Position numbers and translations under genes: made by a program. DNA of 64,000 nucleotides, taken from NCBI RefSeq assembly GCF_017591425.1, contig NW_024466512.1:15875001-15939000 (forward strand). The letters run 5' to 3'. This DNA is from Ochotona curzoniae. Lineage: Eukaryota; Chordata; Mammalia; Lagomorpha; Ochotonidae. The notes beneath the pieces were generated by a model. The model searched no databases and was not told the origin of the DNA. It saw nothing but the letters and a program-made list of their open reading frames with translations. This document shows, in pieces, positions 34,206 to 45,518 of the stretch. Numbering within the stretch: position 1 is the stretch's first letter; each line of letters starts with the position of its first letter.

Positions 34206-35756
34206 GACCTGTGACCACAGTTCCGCAGAGTACATCTCCTTGGCTGCCTCCGCCATTGTACTCCGTGGATTTCAGAGAGCCTCCTGCCCTCAAGCTTGCT
34301 CCGGACAAATTGGATTGGTAGTTTCCAACATATTTTGAACTCGCTGACCATATTCTCTGCTCGCTCTTGCCAAGAAATGCCTCTTGCTTCTGGGCTTTGT
34401 TCTTATTTCAGATGCTTAGGGAGTTTATTTATTTTTCTGCCTCTTTTTCCTCCCTTATGCTTTGCCAGTGCTAATGATACACAGCTCCTGTGCTCAGAAG
34501 TCAAAACCTGGTCCACACCTTGTTTTCTTTTGTCTCTTTTTCTCAATGCTCAGGCTGCACCCTCCCTTCAGGCTCCAGCCCAACCTGCAGAGAGGGTTCT
34601 GTTCTAAGGAGAGACTCGGCCCCCCTCTGCTTCCACCTGAGGCGCTGAATTCTTCCCACAGGTGCTCTGCAGTGATGAAGTGAGACAACAAAGCCTTCTC
34701 AATCCCAGGTTGATGCTTTTCTGGCTGTAACGAGAACCACGGATACTTGTTGTTAAGAAATCCAAACAAAGTAGATTCAAGAGAGAGAGAGAACTTGCTT
34801 TTTTTTTTTTTTTAAGGATACAAAGCAAGAACACAAACGAGTAAACTGACAAAATGTAGAAGTATTTTCTTTAAAAGAGGCATGTTTTCATATGAATTTA
34901 TATGTACTCAGTATGTGTGTTTACACACACACAGAGTGAAATGATTGCCGAACTAACCCACCTCTGTTGAGTGGTCCAGGAAAGGTGTCAGTCTTAGAGG
35001 AAATTGGTGAATCTGTCTGGGAGGATGATGTCAGTGCCTGCTAGTCCTCCAATTGCTTTGGAGTCACAAATACAGAGAAATAGTAAACTCCTTATGGAAA
35101 TCCAGGTTTGAGATTAAAAAAAAAAAACAGGATGAAAAGGCAACTAGATGATAGATGGCCGAGGGCTGCAGCCTGCACAGCATACTGGCCCTGATCCTCG
35201 TTGCTAGGCTTCAAGCAGTGTGTTATCCTTTATTCATAACGTCACTTCTCTCAGACAGGGATGATCACCCCATATTTTTAGATGAGAAGAATGAGGGTTA
35301 AGCTACTAAGTACTTACCAAATTCTGTCCATTTCCAGGAGTGACACTGAGTTTTGCAAACCCTCTTGCCTTTGACTACCGTGTTCCCATCCCGAGAGTCC
35401 ATGTTTTGTTGTCACAGCCACCCTGGGAATCACCCTGGGAATTTTGCCACGATGCAGGAAAGTGAGGATTTCCAGTCTAGGAAGGTTATGTGGCTACGCT
35501 GACTAACTGAAAAGCAGCAGAATGGTCTGCTTTCATCCCCTTTCCTCATTCAGGTCATGTGACTATCATCCTTGACTTTTTAAATATGTATTCCCTCTGT
35601 CTGGACTACAAATGGGACTCTGGGCACACGATCGATCTTTATTTCCATTTTATTTATGTCAACTTTCCACTCCTCATTTTTAAAGCTAAAAGGCAAAAAA
35701 CACTAAATATATCAGGACATTTTCATTAGCAGCATTCAACTGGAATGAGCAGGTGT
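34206..35756. other. Unique sequence, no gene recognised
   Basis: Contains a T14 tract near 34800, A12 near 35118 and a possible further MIR fossil at 35255-35330 (CCCCATATTTTTAGATGAGAAGAATGAGG). Overlapping ORFs at 34296-34852 lie on both strands and have no recognisable domain. Confidence 0.35.
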
Positions 35757-35767
35757 AAAAGCATTGT

Positions 35768-36090
35768 ATGGGGCCTGCACAAAGGCTTGCTTGGCCAGTC
35801 CTCCACCTGCAAGCACCAGCATCCCATATCAGCATCGGTTTGTGTCCTGGCCACTCCACTGCCCACTCAACTCCTTGCTTGTGTACTGGGAAGGTAATGG
35901 AGGACCCTGTACTTGTGTGGGGGGCCTACAGGAAGCTCCTGGCTCTTGGCTTCAGATTACCTTAGCTCTTGGTGTTGTGGCCATTTGGGGAGTGAACCAG
36001 TGTGTAGAATATCTTTCTCTCTGTTTCCTTCTCTCTGTGGATCTGCCTTTGCAGTAAAAATAAATGCATCTTTTATTTGTTTCTTTATTA
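35768..36090 (+). mobile_element. C-SINE, old subfamily, full length, sense
   Basis: GGGGCCTGCACAAAGGCTTGC at the 5' end, CACCAGCATCCCATATCAGCATCGG, GGAGTGAACCAGTGTGTAGAATATC and a 3' end GATCTGCCTTTGCAGTAAAAATAAATGC. Target duplication AAAAGCATTGT at 35757-35767 and 36091-36101. Confidence 0.9.
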
Positions 36091-36101
36091 AAAAGCATTG
36101 T

Positions 36102-37899
36102 TGATAAAATTTCTGAAATTGTGTCTTCAGAAGTATGCTGCAATTTATTTAGTTCTGGTACCAATTCTCTGGAGTGAGTGCAAACTTTCCAGAGTAAAGA
36201 CTTAGTCTTCCAAAAAAAAAAAAAATCCTGCTCAGCTGGAAGTTCCCCGCCCTTCAGGGGTTCCCAAGCCACCCACATTTCTCATGGGCAGGCACAAACT
36301 CCGGGATTCCCTCATTCCACTCAGCTTTTGATGTTGGCTGGAGTGGTGCACAGGGATCCAGGCGCATCATCCTTGTTGGCGGGAAGCTCTGCAGAGCATC
36401 AGCATCCACAGTATTGACTGAGGTTTATTAATCATGGCTCAGTGTTCTCTTTACCGCAGCTCCCACTGATGCACCAAACTCACAAAACAACTTTTTTTTC
36501 CCCTTGACATTTCTCCTGCATTATGTTTCAACAATGGGTTTAATCATGTTAAAATTCTGCTTTCTGAGTAAGACTCCTTAGACCATGATTGCCGATGCTG
36601 ATCTGATTCCAAGGCTCATCTCGTCTATCAGAACTTGCCCCCCCAGCACTTCCATAGACCAGCCCTTCCTAGCGAATGTGTAAATCTGTGCTCAGAGCCT
36701 GAGTCAGGGAAGTCAGGGAGTCAGTCCTGAGCATTACTCCCGTCTCCTTGGTTTGCTACCTTGTAATGAAATTTTTCTGCACTAGAGACTGGGCTGCTAG
36801 GGGCTTGGCATTTTGGTGCACATAGACAAATGGGTTCAAACTAATGCAGTAGTGTCATCATAGACTTAGGGCTGATTAAAGACTAGTCATGTCAATTTTG
36901 AACTCACTATCTGTTTTCTTGGGACTCCCTGGTAGTTGGACTGGATTAAAACTGCGAACTTCTAATCATAATTATTTTTTTGAATGAGCAACACCCATGC
37001 TATCTTATTAGTAAAAATTCAGATGGGATCTAAGGGAATTGTGAACAAAAAGTTACTTGTGTTACTCAAGAAATACTATGATTTTAGAAAGTCCAGGCCA
37101 GGGACCTAGAATGAAAGCCAAAATCTTTGTTACCTAACAAATGATTTGGGCACTTCGTTTGCTTTGAGATCTGGGGAAGTAAATGAATGTTTGCATCAAG
37201 GCTTATCAAAGCCTTTTGGGACCAAGATGAATAAGTTGCTGTGTTTTCTGAAGAGCTGTTCACAATAACTTGTGATTGTTGCCTTTGGTTCTCATGCATT
37301 CGCTCCTGACTCTAGTGCATTTGGTCCCATCTTTGACAATAGTAGTAGTAAATTTGCAAGCAAGGTGGCTGACCCTTGATGGTTTAGGTAAAAGGAGGAG
37401 GCTTGCCAGAGTCAAGTTGGCATACACATGGTAGCAGAAAGATGTAAAGTCATTTTACAAGCGTCTTGACCTTGCATTTGTGACCATTAATAATGATTAA
37501 TAATATAATAATATTTATTGGAAAAGTAAATGCAATTAAAAAGCTGAAATAGGAGGCCCTAAGTGCAGTAGGCTATTGATAATTCGAGCTGAAATCAGCA
37601 ACTGCAAAGATAAGTCAACTTGTCTGAACTTTCATAGAACCACAGTTTTGTAAGTTTAAGAAAAGGGAAGCATTGAGGTGGAAAGAAAGAAGTGATTTGT
37701 ATTTCCCAGTTAGGACTACATAGCTAAAGTATGTGGGTCCAGTCTGACTATGAGATGCCTCTACAGCCACCAGATGATAAACTCCATGAACGCAGTATTT
37801 ATTTTTGCCTTATTCTTCCACTGTTCTTTCTCAGTTACAGAGGAACAACGGCAGACATTCAAATTTTTGAATATCCTTAGAGCATAACAAATTTGTATA
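36102..37899. other. Unique sequence, no gene recognised
   Basis: A13 tract near 36212. A stretch of about 1.8 kb with no recognisable interspersed repeat or gene. Short TAATAATGATTAATAATATAATAATATTTATTGG near 37485 is low-complexity AT. Confidence 0.35.
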
Positions 37900-38225
37900 T
37901 AGCAAGTATATATAGCTGTTTAGCCTATATATGCATATATATAATTAGAATGTATAATCTGTATATTTATTATGCATTTTATACTAGATTACACATACTA
38001 AATATATATTTATAAATGTATATATACTAAATATATACCAGATATGCAAAAATATACTAAATATGTACACTGACTATATATTAAATGTATTATGCACAGA
38101 CTATATATACTAAATATATACATATGATTATATATACTAAATATATAGGCTATACTAAAAATTATATTTGCTTGTCTACTGTATACATATTTGCTGAATG
38201 TATAAATATATTTAATGAATGTGTA
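37900..38225. repeat. AT-rich minisatellite built on TATACTAAATATA
   Basis: The word ACTAAATATATA or a close variant occurs about eight times at irregular 15-35 bp spacing (for example 38026, 38053, 38108, 38136), mixed with plain TA runs. The ORF on each strand across it is a by-product of this composition. Confidence 0.85.
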
Positions 38226-38284
38226 TACTTTTTTGTGAATGAGTCTCAACGTATAGTGATTAAGATACTGAGCTTTGAACATAC

Positions 38285-38400
38285 CAGGTGTTAATTGAAA
38301 TTCTCACTGCTGCCTACAAGATGTGTTACTTTGGCCAAGCTGTTGCACTTTTCTAACCCTAAATAAAGTATCAAACAACATCAGGCATAGGATCAAGTTT
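38285..38400 (+). mobile_element. MIR-like ancient SINE fragment
   Basis: AATTCTCACTGCTGCCTACAAGATGTGTTACTTTGGCCAAGCTGTTGCACTTTTCTAACCC follows 'cagctctgccacttactagctgtgtgaccttgggcaagtcacttaacctctc' of MIR in order. Confidence 0.5.
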
Positions 38401-39329
38401 ACCAGTCTTTTACATAGTAAATATTCAAAAAGTGTTAGATCTTTTGAGCAAAATGGTCATGCTTTATTTTACTGATATTGATTATATTGAAGTCTCTAAG
38501 GAATTGTATTTCTCATGATTTTCTTCCCAAATTCAGGCATTTGACTTACTGCTTGCATTAACAAAATTTTAAACCAACCTATACCCCATCATTATTTAAG
38601 TGGTTTATTTTAATTTGCTTCATGAAAATACATTAAGGAAATGTGTTGAAAATTAGCATTCATATTGCGATATTTCCCCTGCTGAGAAAATAGTCGATTA
38701 CTGTTTTTCCTCTAAATCATAATTACTCCACCACTGCTCATACATTTAAACAATCAGTACCATTATTAAGTCCTCAGTCAAAAATATCAAGATGAAAATT
38801 ATCTGATGGAAGAGATAATTGTTGAGTAATATTTCCAGTTGTATAATGTGTGTTCAGCAATTTAAAATACTGTCCCCCAGTGCTTATGTTAATTAACTAC
38901 AAGAAAAATAAGAAAACTCGAGGGTTCTATTTACCTAGAAATCACTACAGCGCTAATAAACAATAAACTAATTCCAGGCCAAGATTGCCAGAAATTATAT
39001 ATGGAGTGAGTGATACAAAGGCCTGCTGGTGTAATTAACAAAAGCAGTTAGACCCTTGCAATGCCAAGTGTTCTGCAATCAGTTGCATTGGCATCATCTG
39101 GGAGCTTCCTAAAAATGCAGATTTTCTGGCTCTGTACCAGAGAATCAAAACTGCATTTTATTGAGATTCTCCAGGTGATTAAAATTTGAGAAGTCACTCT
39201 AGTTTGTTTGAAAAGGTATACAAAATTAGTACTATAAACATTTGCTTTGTTTAGTACCTTCTTAATGATAAACAATTCCTGTAATAACAACAACAAAAAA
39301 AGCCACCATAATCTCATCAACTAGTAAAT
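38401..39329. other. Unique AT-rich sequence, candidate conserved non-coding DNA
   Basis: About 0.9 kb without recognisable repeats. It contains TTAATTAAC, AAATCATAATTACTCC and CAATTTAAAATAC-type homeodomain-like words. It looks like the composition of many developmental enhancers, but no conservation data are available here. Confidence 0.3.
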
Positions 39330-39690
39330 CTCATACCATTTATGATATAAATGTGCACATATAGATATGTGTATGTACCAGATCATGCTGCATATGCTGT
39401 TTTGTAACATTCTCCCCCCTCTCGATACAATAGTACATCATCTCAATACACTAGTATATCATGCTCATGTTTCTAGGACAGTAAACTGAGTTATATGTCA
39501 TCATTTTCAATGGTTCATGATTTTTGTGTACCCTTGTTTATCAATGTCCTGTTGATTGAAATCCAGGTTGTTTTCAATTTTACGCTATTGTACTCTAAAG
39601 TGGAATGTCTTTGTGATGTGTCTCCTTGATCTTATGTATTTATCTTCCACATACAAGAATATTCATCATTTGTCACAAGTTGCAAAATGT
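39330..39690 (-). mobile_element. Old LINE fragment (antisense L1-like)
   Basis: TTGTTTATCAATGTCCTGTTGATTGAAATCCAGGTTGTTTTCAATTTTACGCTATTGTACTC follows the order of 'ccctattgatggacatttaggttgtttccaattttttgctattataaac', a hallmark of the reverse complement of old mammalian L1 3' regions. Confidence 0.5.
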
Positions 39691-39785
39691 TCCAGCAGGA
39701 AAAGCAGTTGGTTAGGAGTCAAGGGACCCGGATTTTAATCCAGGTTTGCTTGGGGCGTGAACCATTGGACAGAAGATCTTCTACT
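39691..39785 (+). mobile_element. Possible rearranged SINE remnant
   Basis: GCAGTTGGTTAGGAGTC followed by GGATTTTAATCC resembles an A box and B box of a tRNA-derived SINE, and it is followed directly by TTGGGGCGTGAACCATTGGACAGAAGATCTTC, the 3' portion of the C-SINE. The middle is missing. Confidence 0.4.
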
Positions 39786-40905
39786 ATGTCACCACAAGGA
39801 GATGCCATCTCTTGACTGTTAGGATGGCTTTTATCCCAAAGAGAAGATTTAGCAATTGTTAGTGAGGATATGAGGGATATGAGGGAAAGGAAACACTTGT
39901 ATGCCACTGGGAGGAATGCAGATTGGTGCACCCACTAAGGAAATGACAGGGGCACTTGGAAATTAAAAATAAAAAAAAATTGAAGTTTCATTTTACCTGA
40001 AAGGTAGACACAGAGTGAACATACTTACTCAGTGTCTACCTCTCAGTGACAATAAGAGCTGAGGCTTGGCCGGGCTGAAAGCAGAAGTGTGAGACCTGGC
40101 ACACATTTCCCACATGGGTGGCAAGGACTCAAATATGTGACATTATCTGTTGCCTTATGAACTGTGCATTGCCGGGGAGCGGGGTAAGAAATGGAGCCAG
40201 AGTTTGACTCTGGGGGCACTAAGCGATACAGACATCCTAAATGCTGATTCAAATGCCCAGCCTTAAATTATTCTTATCCATGAGAAGGGGAGCTAGCTGC
40301 CTTCTGGGCATAGACCTTATGGGAATGAGATCAGCACCTTGTAATGAGGTCTTCATTCCTTTATTCAACCTAGCATTATTCACAATAGCCAACAAATGGA
40401 AACCATAGTACTGTTCACAAATGGACGACCAGACGAAGAAATTAAGGTCTAAAAACATACACCATGGAATATTATTTATCCCTTTAAAAGAAGAATCTTT
40501 CACTTGCAACAACACGGATGAATCTAGAGGACATTATGCCAATGAAGTATGTCAGATATAAAAATTAAATATTGCATGATCACACTTACATATGGAATCT
40601 AGAAGCAAAATTGAATGTATGAAAAGAAACTACTCCTGAATGAAAGGAGGACTCCTAGTGAAATAGTTAACTATACATTGATAAATGTTAGTAGATTTTC
40701 TACTTTTATTTATACCTACATTGCATTTCATTAAAAAAATAGCAAAACATTAAACTTGTTAACTGTTTACTAAAGGATTATACTATTGTAATATTATGGG
40801 GAGAAGTAATGGGAGGGAGAAAGGAGAATGAAAGGGGAAATCCCTATAACTATACAAATATATCATGGAAGCTAATGAAAATAATAAATAAAAAGAATAT
40901 AGTAC
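39786..40905 (+). mobile_element. L1 3' end (ORF2 end plus 3' UTR), sense, split by a SINE
   Basis: Landmarks in order: GAAACACTTGTATGCCACTGGGAGGAATGCAGATTGGTGC, then after the SINE TAGCATTATTCACAATAGCC, CCATGGAATATTATTTATCCC, CAACAACACGGATGAATCTAGAGGACATTATG, then a G-rich 3' UTR and TATCATGGAAGCTAATGAAAATAATAAATAAAA. These are typical of the end of L1 ORF2. Stops and frameshifts break the frame, so it is not active. Confidence 0.75.
39985..40262 (-). mobile_element. C-SINE, divergent old subfamily, nested in L1
   Basis: AAGTTTCATTTTACCTGAAAGGTAGACACAGAG, then GAGCTGAGGCTTGGCCGGGCTG, CCCACATGGGTGGCAAGGACTC and GCTGATTCAAATGCCCAGCC. It divides the L1 at 39786-40905 and so inserted later than the L1. 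Confidence 0.65.
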
Positions 40906-41075
40906 TGGTTCTGGCTTGTTCACAAAGGGCAGGGGGAATGGGAAGATGTTGGCAAAAGGACACAAAGTTGCAGTTCTTCAGAGTGAGTAAATCTAGAGAC
41001 CCAATGTCAACATGAGGAACGTAGCACTATGCACTGCAAATATGCTATGGAGTAGGTTTTAGGTACTTTCATATC

Positions 41076-41208
41076 CCTGGCTCCTGGCTTTGGATCAGTT
41101 CAGCTCCAGCCGTTATAGCTACTTGGGGAGTGAACCAGGGGACAGAAGATCATTGTCTCGCCTTCTCTCTGTAAGTCTGTCTTTCCAATTAAAATAAATC
41201 TTTTTTTC
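41076..41208 (+). mobile_element. C-SINE 3' half, 5'-truncated, sense
   Basis: Begins at CCCTGGCTCCTGGCTTTGGATCAG and runs through GGGGAGTGAACCAGG to TCTTTCCAATTAAAATAAATC. It is the usual 5' truncation product of incomplete reverse transcription, or a remnant. Confidence 0.75.
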
Positions 41209-41616
41209 CACCCCTCTGTGGACATTTGTCATTATTCTGTTGTTTTTGGAGGTAGGTATGCCTGCACACTACTGGGAAGGAAGCGATCCAACTGATTATA
41301 AACTAGAATCAAAGTTGATTTTGTTTCTACCAAATTCAAGGACTCAGCAGCATCCTTTTCCTCTTATATTGCATGTGTTTTCACAGTGGACTGATTCTCT
41401 GCATAGATTTTTAAAATATTCATTACATTTATTTGATTTCACTTCCACTAACTAACCTTGAAACTTTCATTTTCAAGAACAAGGATGCCTTTATTGATAT
41501 TATTGTCCAATTTCATTTGCTGCATAACAGAGTTCTCATGACAATTATTCTACATCTTAGCAATTTCCTAGTCTTTCTTCGTTTAATAAATCACTACAGT
41601 CATTAAACAGGGTATG
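41209..41616. other. Unique sequence, no feature seen
   Basis: No recognisable feature between two partial SINEs. Confidence 0.3.
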
Positions 41617-41802
41617 GGCCTGGCGTGATAGCTCAGTTGGTTAGTCTTTCCCTTGTAAGTACCAGAATCCCATATGGGTTCAAATTTATAGCCTGGCTGC
41701 TCCACTTCCCATCCAGCTCCCTACTTATGGCCTGGGGATGCGGTGAAGACTGGCCCACATCTTTGCGACCTTGCACCCACATGGGAGACCTGGAGGAGGT
41801 CT
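41617..41802 (+). mobile_element. C-SINE 5' half, sense, 3' end missing
   Basis: Starts GGGCCTGGCGTGATAGCTCAGTTGG, continues to GGGAGACCTGGAGGAGGTC and stops. The missing 3' part would correspond to the type of sequence at 41076-41208, but that piece lies on the wrong side, so a simple insertion does not explain the arrangement. Confidence 0.75.
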
Positions 41803-41894
41803 CATTGCCTGTGCATCTCAGGTGTTTTCCTAGGAGTCTTGTCCTACACATATGTCTTGCAACATTTCCTTAATGTTTTTCCTCTAGAAATATA

Positions 41895-42252
41895 TTTTAT
41901 AAAGATTTATTACTTTGCTTAAAAGTCAGTGTTAAAGCAAGAGAGAAGGAGAGAAAGAGGGAGGGAGAAAAGAAGGGAGGGAAAGAGAGAGAGAGAGCAA
42001 GAGAGAAATTTCATTCACTGGGTCACTCCCCAAATGATTGTGTTGCCTAGAGCTGGGCTGGTAAAAAGCTGAGAGCAGGAGCTGCTTCTCCCACGTAGCC
42101 GTGGGGTCTCAAGGCTTTTGGTCATTCCCTGTTGCTTCCCTGTAAGTAGAGAGCTGGATCAGAAGTGGAACAACTGGACCTGAACCAGCATTATATGGTT
42201 TTCCAGCTCTGCACATGGAGGACTAGCCTACTATGCCACCACACCAGAACCC
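41895..42252 (-). mobile_element. C-SINE, old subfamily, nested in L1
   Basis: AAAGATTTATTACTTTGCTTAAAAGTCAG, an expanded GA-rich block (41938-42006), GCTGGATCAGAAGTGGAAC and CTACTATGCCACCACACC. A near-match duplication CTCTAGAAAT / CTCTAGTAAT flanks it at 41882 and 42255. Confidence 0.75.
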
Positions 42253-42612
42253 TTCTCTAGTAATTTCATGGTATAAGGTTAGATCACAGACCCATTAAGA
42301 GTTGATTTTTATATAAGATGTAAGGTATGGCTCTTTCTTCATAAGTCTGCATGTAGAAACCCAGTTTTCCCAACATCATTTGTTGAAGAGATTGTCCTTT
42401 TTTCCAGGATTTATTTCTACTCACTTGTCAAAAATTAGTTGATTGTTGATACATACATTCATTTCTGGGGTTTCTGTTCTGTTCCACTGATCTTAATGCT
42501 TGATTTTGGGCAAGTAGTAGGCTGATTTGAGAACAAATGGTGTTTATGATGACTTTTACTTTGTTTTTGTTGTTTAAGATTGTATCAGCCATTTGGGATC
42601 TCTCTTTTTTCA

Positions 42613-44125
42613 ATGTTTATTTTTCTTTTTAATTTTGTTTACATGATGCACACCCAGGTGGGCCTCCAAACAGGGTAGGGAGGGTCAGGTGTGGAGGAAG
42701 GTGAATGGGACCAATGTTTCCATTTTTATTTTTTCTCCTGTACCCACAGAGGAGGAGGGAGAGATGGTTGTTCCTTGCTGTCAAACAACATCAGTACCCC
42801 GGGAAGGGGGAGTGGCCCTTCAATGACACTGTAGGGACTCCGTTGTGAGGAAGAGTGTTCTGAGATGTGATTTTTCAGGGTGGCTTGGGTCTAAGTCATG
42901 TGGTCTAGTTGGGGAGTCCCCCAAGATACTTTACCTGGAATCAGACTTGATTCCTGTGCATACCAGCCAGTGCAAGGTGAGGTTCAGTCCATCCCCCGCA
43001 ACAGCCAATGCACATACTGGCGAACTGACAGGTGCCGCAGGCCAGCCCAACATACACCTGGTCTTCACGCATACTGGCAGGTGCTGTGGCCTAATTGGGG
43101 TGACCCTCACTAGGCCCACTATCAGCCCCAGTTTTATATGTGCCAACCTATGCTGTGTTCTGGTGTAGCCCATCCAACATTCAATCCAGCTTGTGGGCAC
43201 ACCCATGGGTGCTGTGGCTTAGCTCAGGCCAACCCATTCCCAGATTAGGCCATCATGTATGCTGACAGGTGCTGCTATCCTATCCACCCTGGACCACATC
43301 CAGTCCTGGTTTTTGTGTTTACCTGTGGGAGGTATTGCCTAGCTGGAGAGTGCCCACAGTCCTACAGTTCCCCTGCCAGGCATGCTCCCAGACCCAGTTA
43401 TTTATTTTTATTTTTTAAAATAAATTTATTTAATTTTATTGGAAAGGCAGATCAGATTTAAAGAGAGAAGGAGAGACAAAAATATCTTCAATCCACTGGT
43501 TCACTCCCCAAATGGGCACAACTGCCAGAGCTAAGCCAATTTGAAGCCAGGATCTAGGAGCTGCTTCCTGGTCTCCTATTTGAGTGCAGGGTCTCAAGGC
43601 TCTGGGCCATCTTCCATTGCTTTCCCAGGCCATAAGCAGAGAGGTAGATGAGAAATGGAGCATCTGGGGCATGAACCAGATTCCATATGGGATCCTGGTA
43701 CTTGCAAAATGTACTGCAATCTAGTCTGGCATGACTTTCACCCAGTCATGGCACTTGCCAGTGGGGGCAATGGCCTAACCCAGTTGGCCCACAACCATTC
43801 TGGCTTTAGGTGTGACAGTCTAGCCCAACCTGTCCTGCCCCCATTGATGGCTCTCACACTTACCAGTGGAGGCAGCAGCCTAGCAAAGGAGTCCCCAGAA
43901 TTCTCATACCAGGCTTGTTTTCAGTCCTGGGTATTGTGAATACTGGCAGGTGCTGTTGTCCAGCCTGAGGTGGCCCACCCCCAGTCTCAGCATTCACCAG
44001 CAGGTGCTACAACCTGGTTCAGCCTGGCCTGCCCCTAGTACCAGTTCCTGGTGAGTGTAGCAGCCTAGCACAGACTGGGCCACCCCCAGCCCTCATATGA
44101 ACTGGTAGGTGTTGTGGTCTAAACT
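42613..44125 (-). mobile_element. Tandem-repeat-bearing non-LTR element, second copy, inserted in L1 ORF2
   Basis: It follows the element at 18757-19786 in order: T-rich end, AGGAAGGTGAATGGGACC-like bases, GGTCTAGTTGGGGAGTCCCCCAAG (compare GTTCGATTGGGGAGATCCCC) and a longer series of degenerate 60-80 bp units around TACTGGCAGGTGCTGTGGCCTA, about ten in number. The SINE at 43416-43712 interrupts the array. It splits the L1 ORF2 exactly between GGGATCTCTC and GATTCTCTG, a likely degraded target duplication. Confidence 0.65.
43416..43712 (-). mobile_element. C-SINE, intermediate, nested in the tandem-repeat element
   Basis: AAATAAATTTATTTAATTTTATTGGAAAGGCAG at the 3' end, CAATTTGAAGCCAGGATCTAGG in the middle and ATTCCATATGGGATCCTGG towards the 5' end. 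The outermost 5' bases of the element are lost. Confidence 0.8.
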
Positions 44126-45182
44126 TCTGATTCTCTGTAGTTTCCATATAAATTTTAACATCATATTTTTTTTTTTCTATTGGAGTCACATTGAATGTGT
44201 GAATTGCTTTCGATGGTGTGGACATTTTGATGCCAATAGTTCTGCCAATCCATGAACATGGAGGTTTTTTTTTTTTTCATTTTGGTGTCTTCCTTGATTT
44301 TTTTCTTTAATGTCTTGCAATTTTCATTGTAGGGAATCCCTCATATCCTTGGTTAAATTTATTCCAAAATATTTGAATTTTTTTTTGCAGCTATTGTGAA
44401 TGGAACTTATCCTACAAGTACTTTCTAAGCCATGGAGTTGCTTAAGTTATAGGCTCTCAATTTTTGTGTGCTGCTTTTATATCCTACCACTTTGACAAAC
44501 TTCCTTATGAGTTCCAATAGTCTGTTAGTAGAGTCTTTTGGTTCTGCTATAAAGAGAATTATGTCATCTGCAAACATGGTTAGCCAATTTTTATCCATTG
44601 CTTTTTTTTTTTAATTGTCTGATGGCTCTGGTTAAAGCTTCAACAAGTGGTGTGAGTGGACACCCTTGTCCAGTTCTGGATCTTAGTGTAGATGCCTCAC
44701 TTTCCACATTCAATATGAAGCTGCTAGTGGGTTTTCATATATTGCCTGATTGAGTTGAGGAGTGTTCCTTTTATAAATTTGCTTAGGAACTTTCTCATTC
44801 TCGCATGTTCTATGTTATCAAATGCATTTCATCTACAACCATTGAGATCATATGATTTCTATTCTCCAGGTTGTTAATATGATGTGTCATATTTATTGAC
44901 TGGTGACACTGAACCATCTCTCCATACCACAGATAAATCCCACTTGGTCTGGGTGGGTGAACTTTTATCATATGTTGTTGGATTCAATTAGCTAGAATTT
45001 TGTTGAGGATTTTTGCAATTATATGAATAAGGGAAATCGGTCTGCAGTTCTCTTTCTTTTTAGTATCTTTTTTTCCTGGTTTTGGAATTAAAGTGATGAT
45101 GGCTTCATGGAAGGAGTTTGGGAGGGCTCCCTTCTCTTCCATTATTTTGAACAATTTGAGAAGCATTGGAGTTGATGTACTA

Positions 45183-45518
45183 TGAGCTGTCGTTTGGAAC
45201 CCTAGTCTTCCTTGATCTATGGCCTGCTGTAAACATTTGCCCTGATTACTTGATTTCTAAACCACTTTTGTTCTTTTCCCCAGACTTGGTTTCCAGTCCC
45301 ATGCCTGCTTGATGATATTTATCCCAGTGTTTCTGAGAACCCTGTAATTATTGATGATGCAGCATATGACCTAACTCTTTGCTTCCTTACTGATCTTAAT
45401 TGCCATTATATATGGGGAAGGGACCTTAAAAAACACTGATTTGAAACTCGAAATGTTCAATAAAGAGAAAAGCAGCACCAGGGCTTGACAGAGACAATAG
45501 CTAGCTGGCTCTCAGCTG
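45183..45518. other. Unique sequence, no feature seen
   Basis: Stretch between the L1 and the RPLP0 retrocopy; no signature seen. A possible AATAAAG lies at 45460. Confidence 0.3.

Larger units (their letters stand above)
41803..45182 (-). mobile_element. L1 ORF2 fragment, antisense, broken by two later insertions
   Basis: Three blocks form one antisense ORF2: about 41803-41892 plus 42253-42612 (C-terminal end: AGTAATTTCATGGTATAAGG, GAGTTGATTTTTATATAAG, CCAACATCATTTGTTGAAGAG) and 44126-45182 (reverse transcriptase domain). In 44984-45166 the minus strand encodes [20 protein letters not shown] and [19 protein letters not shown], the conserved RT start of L1. GAATTATGTCATCTGCAAAC near 44555 encodes the ADDMI part of the RT active-site region. 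Stops and frameshifts disable it. Confidence 0.85.
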
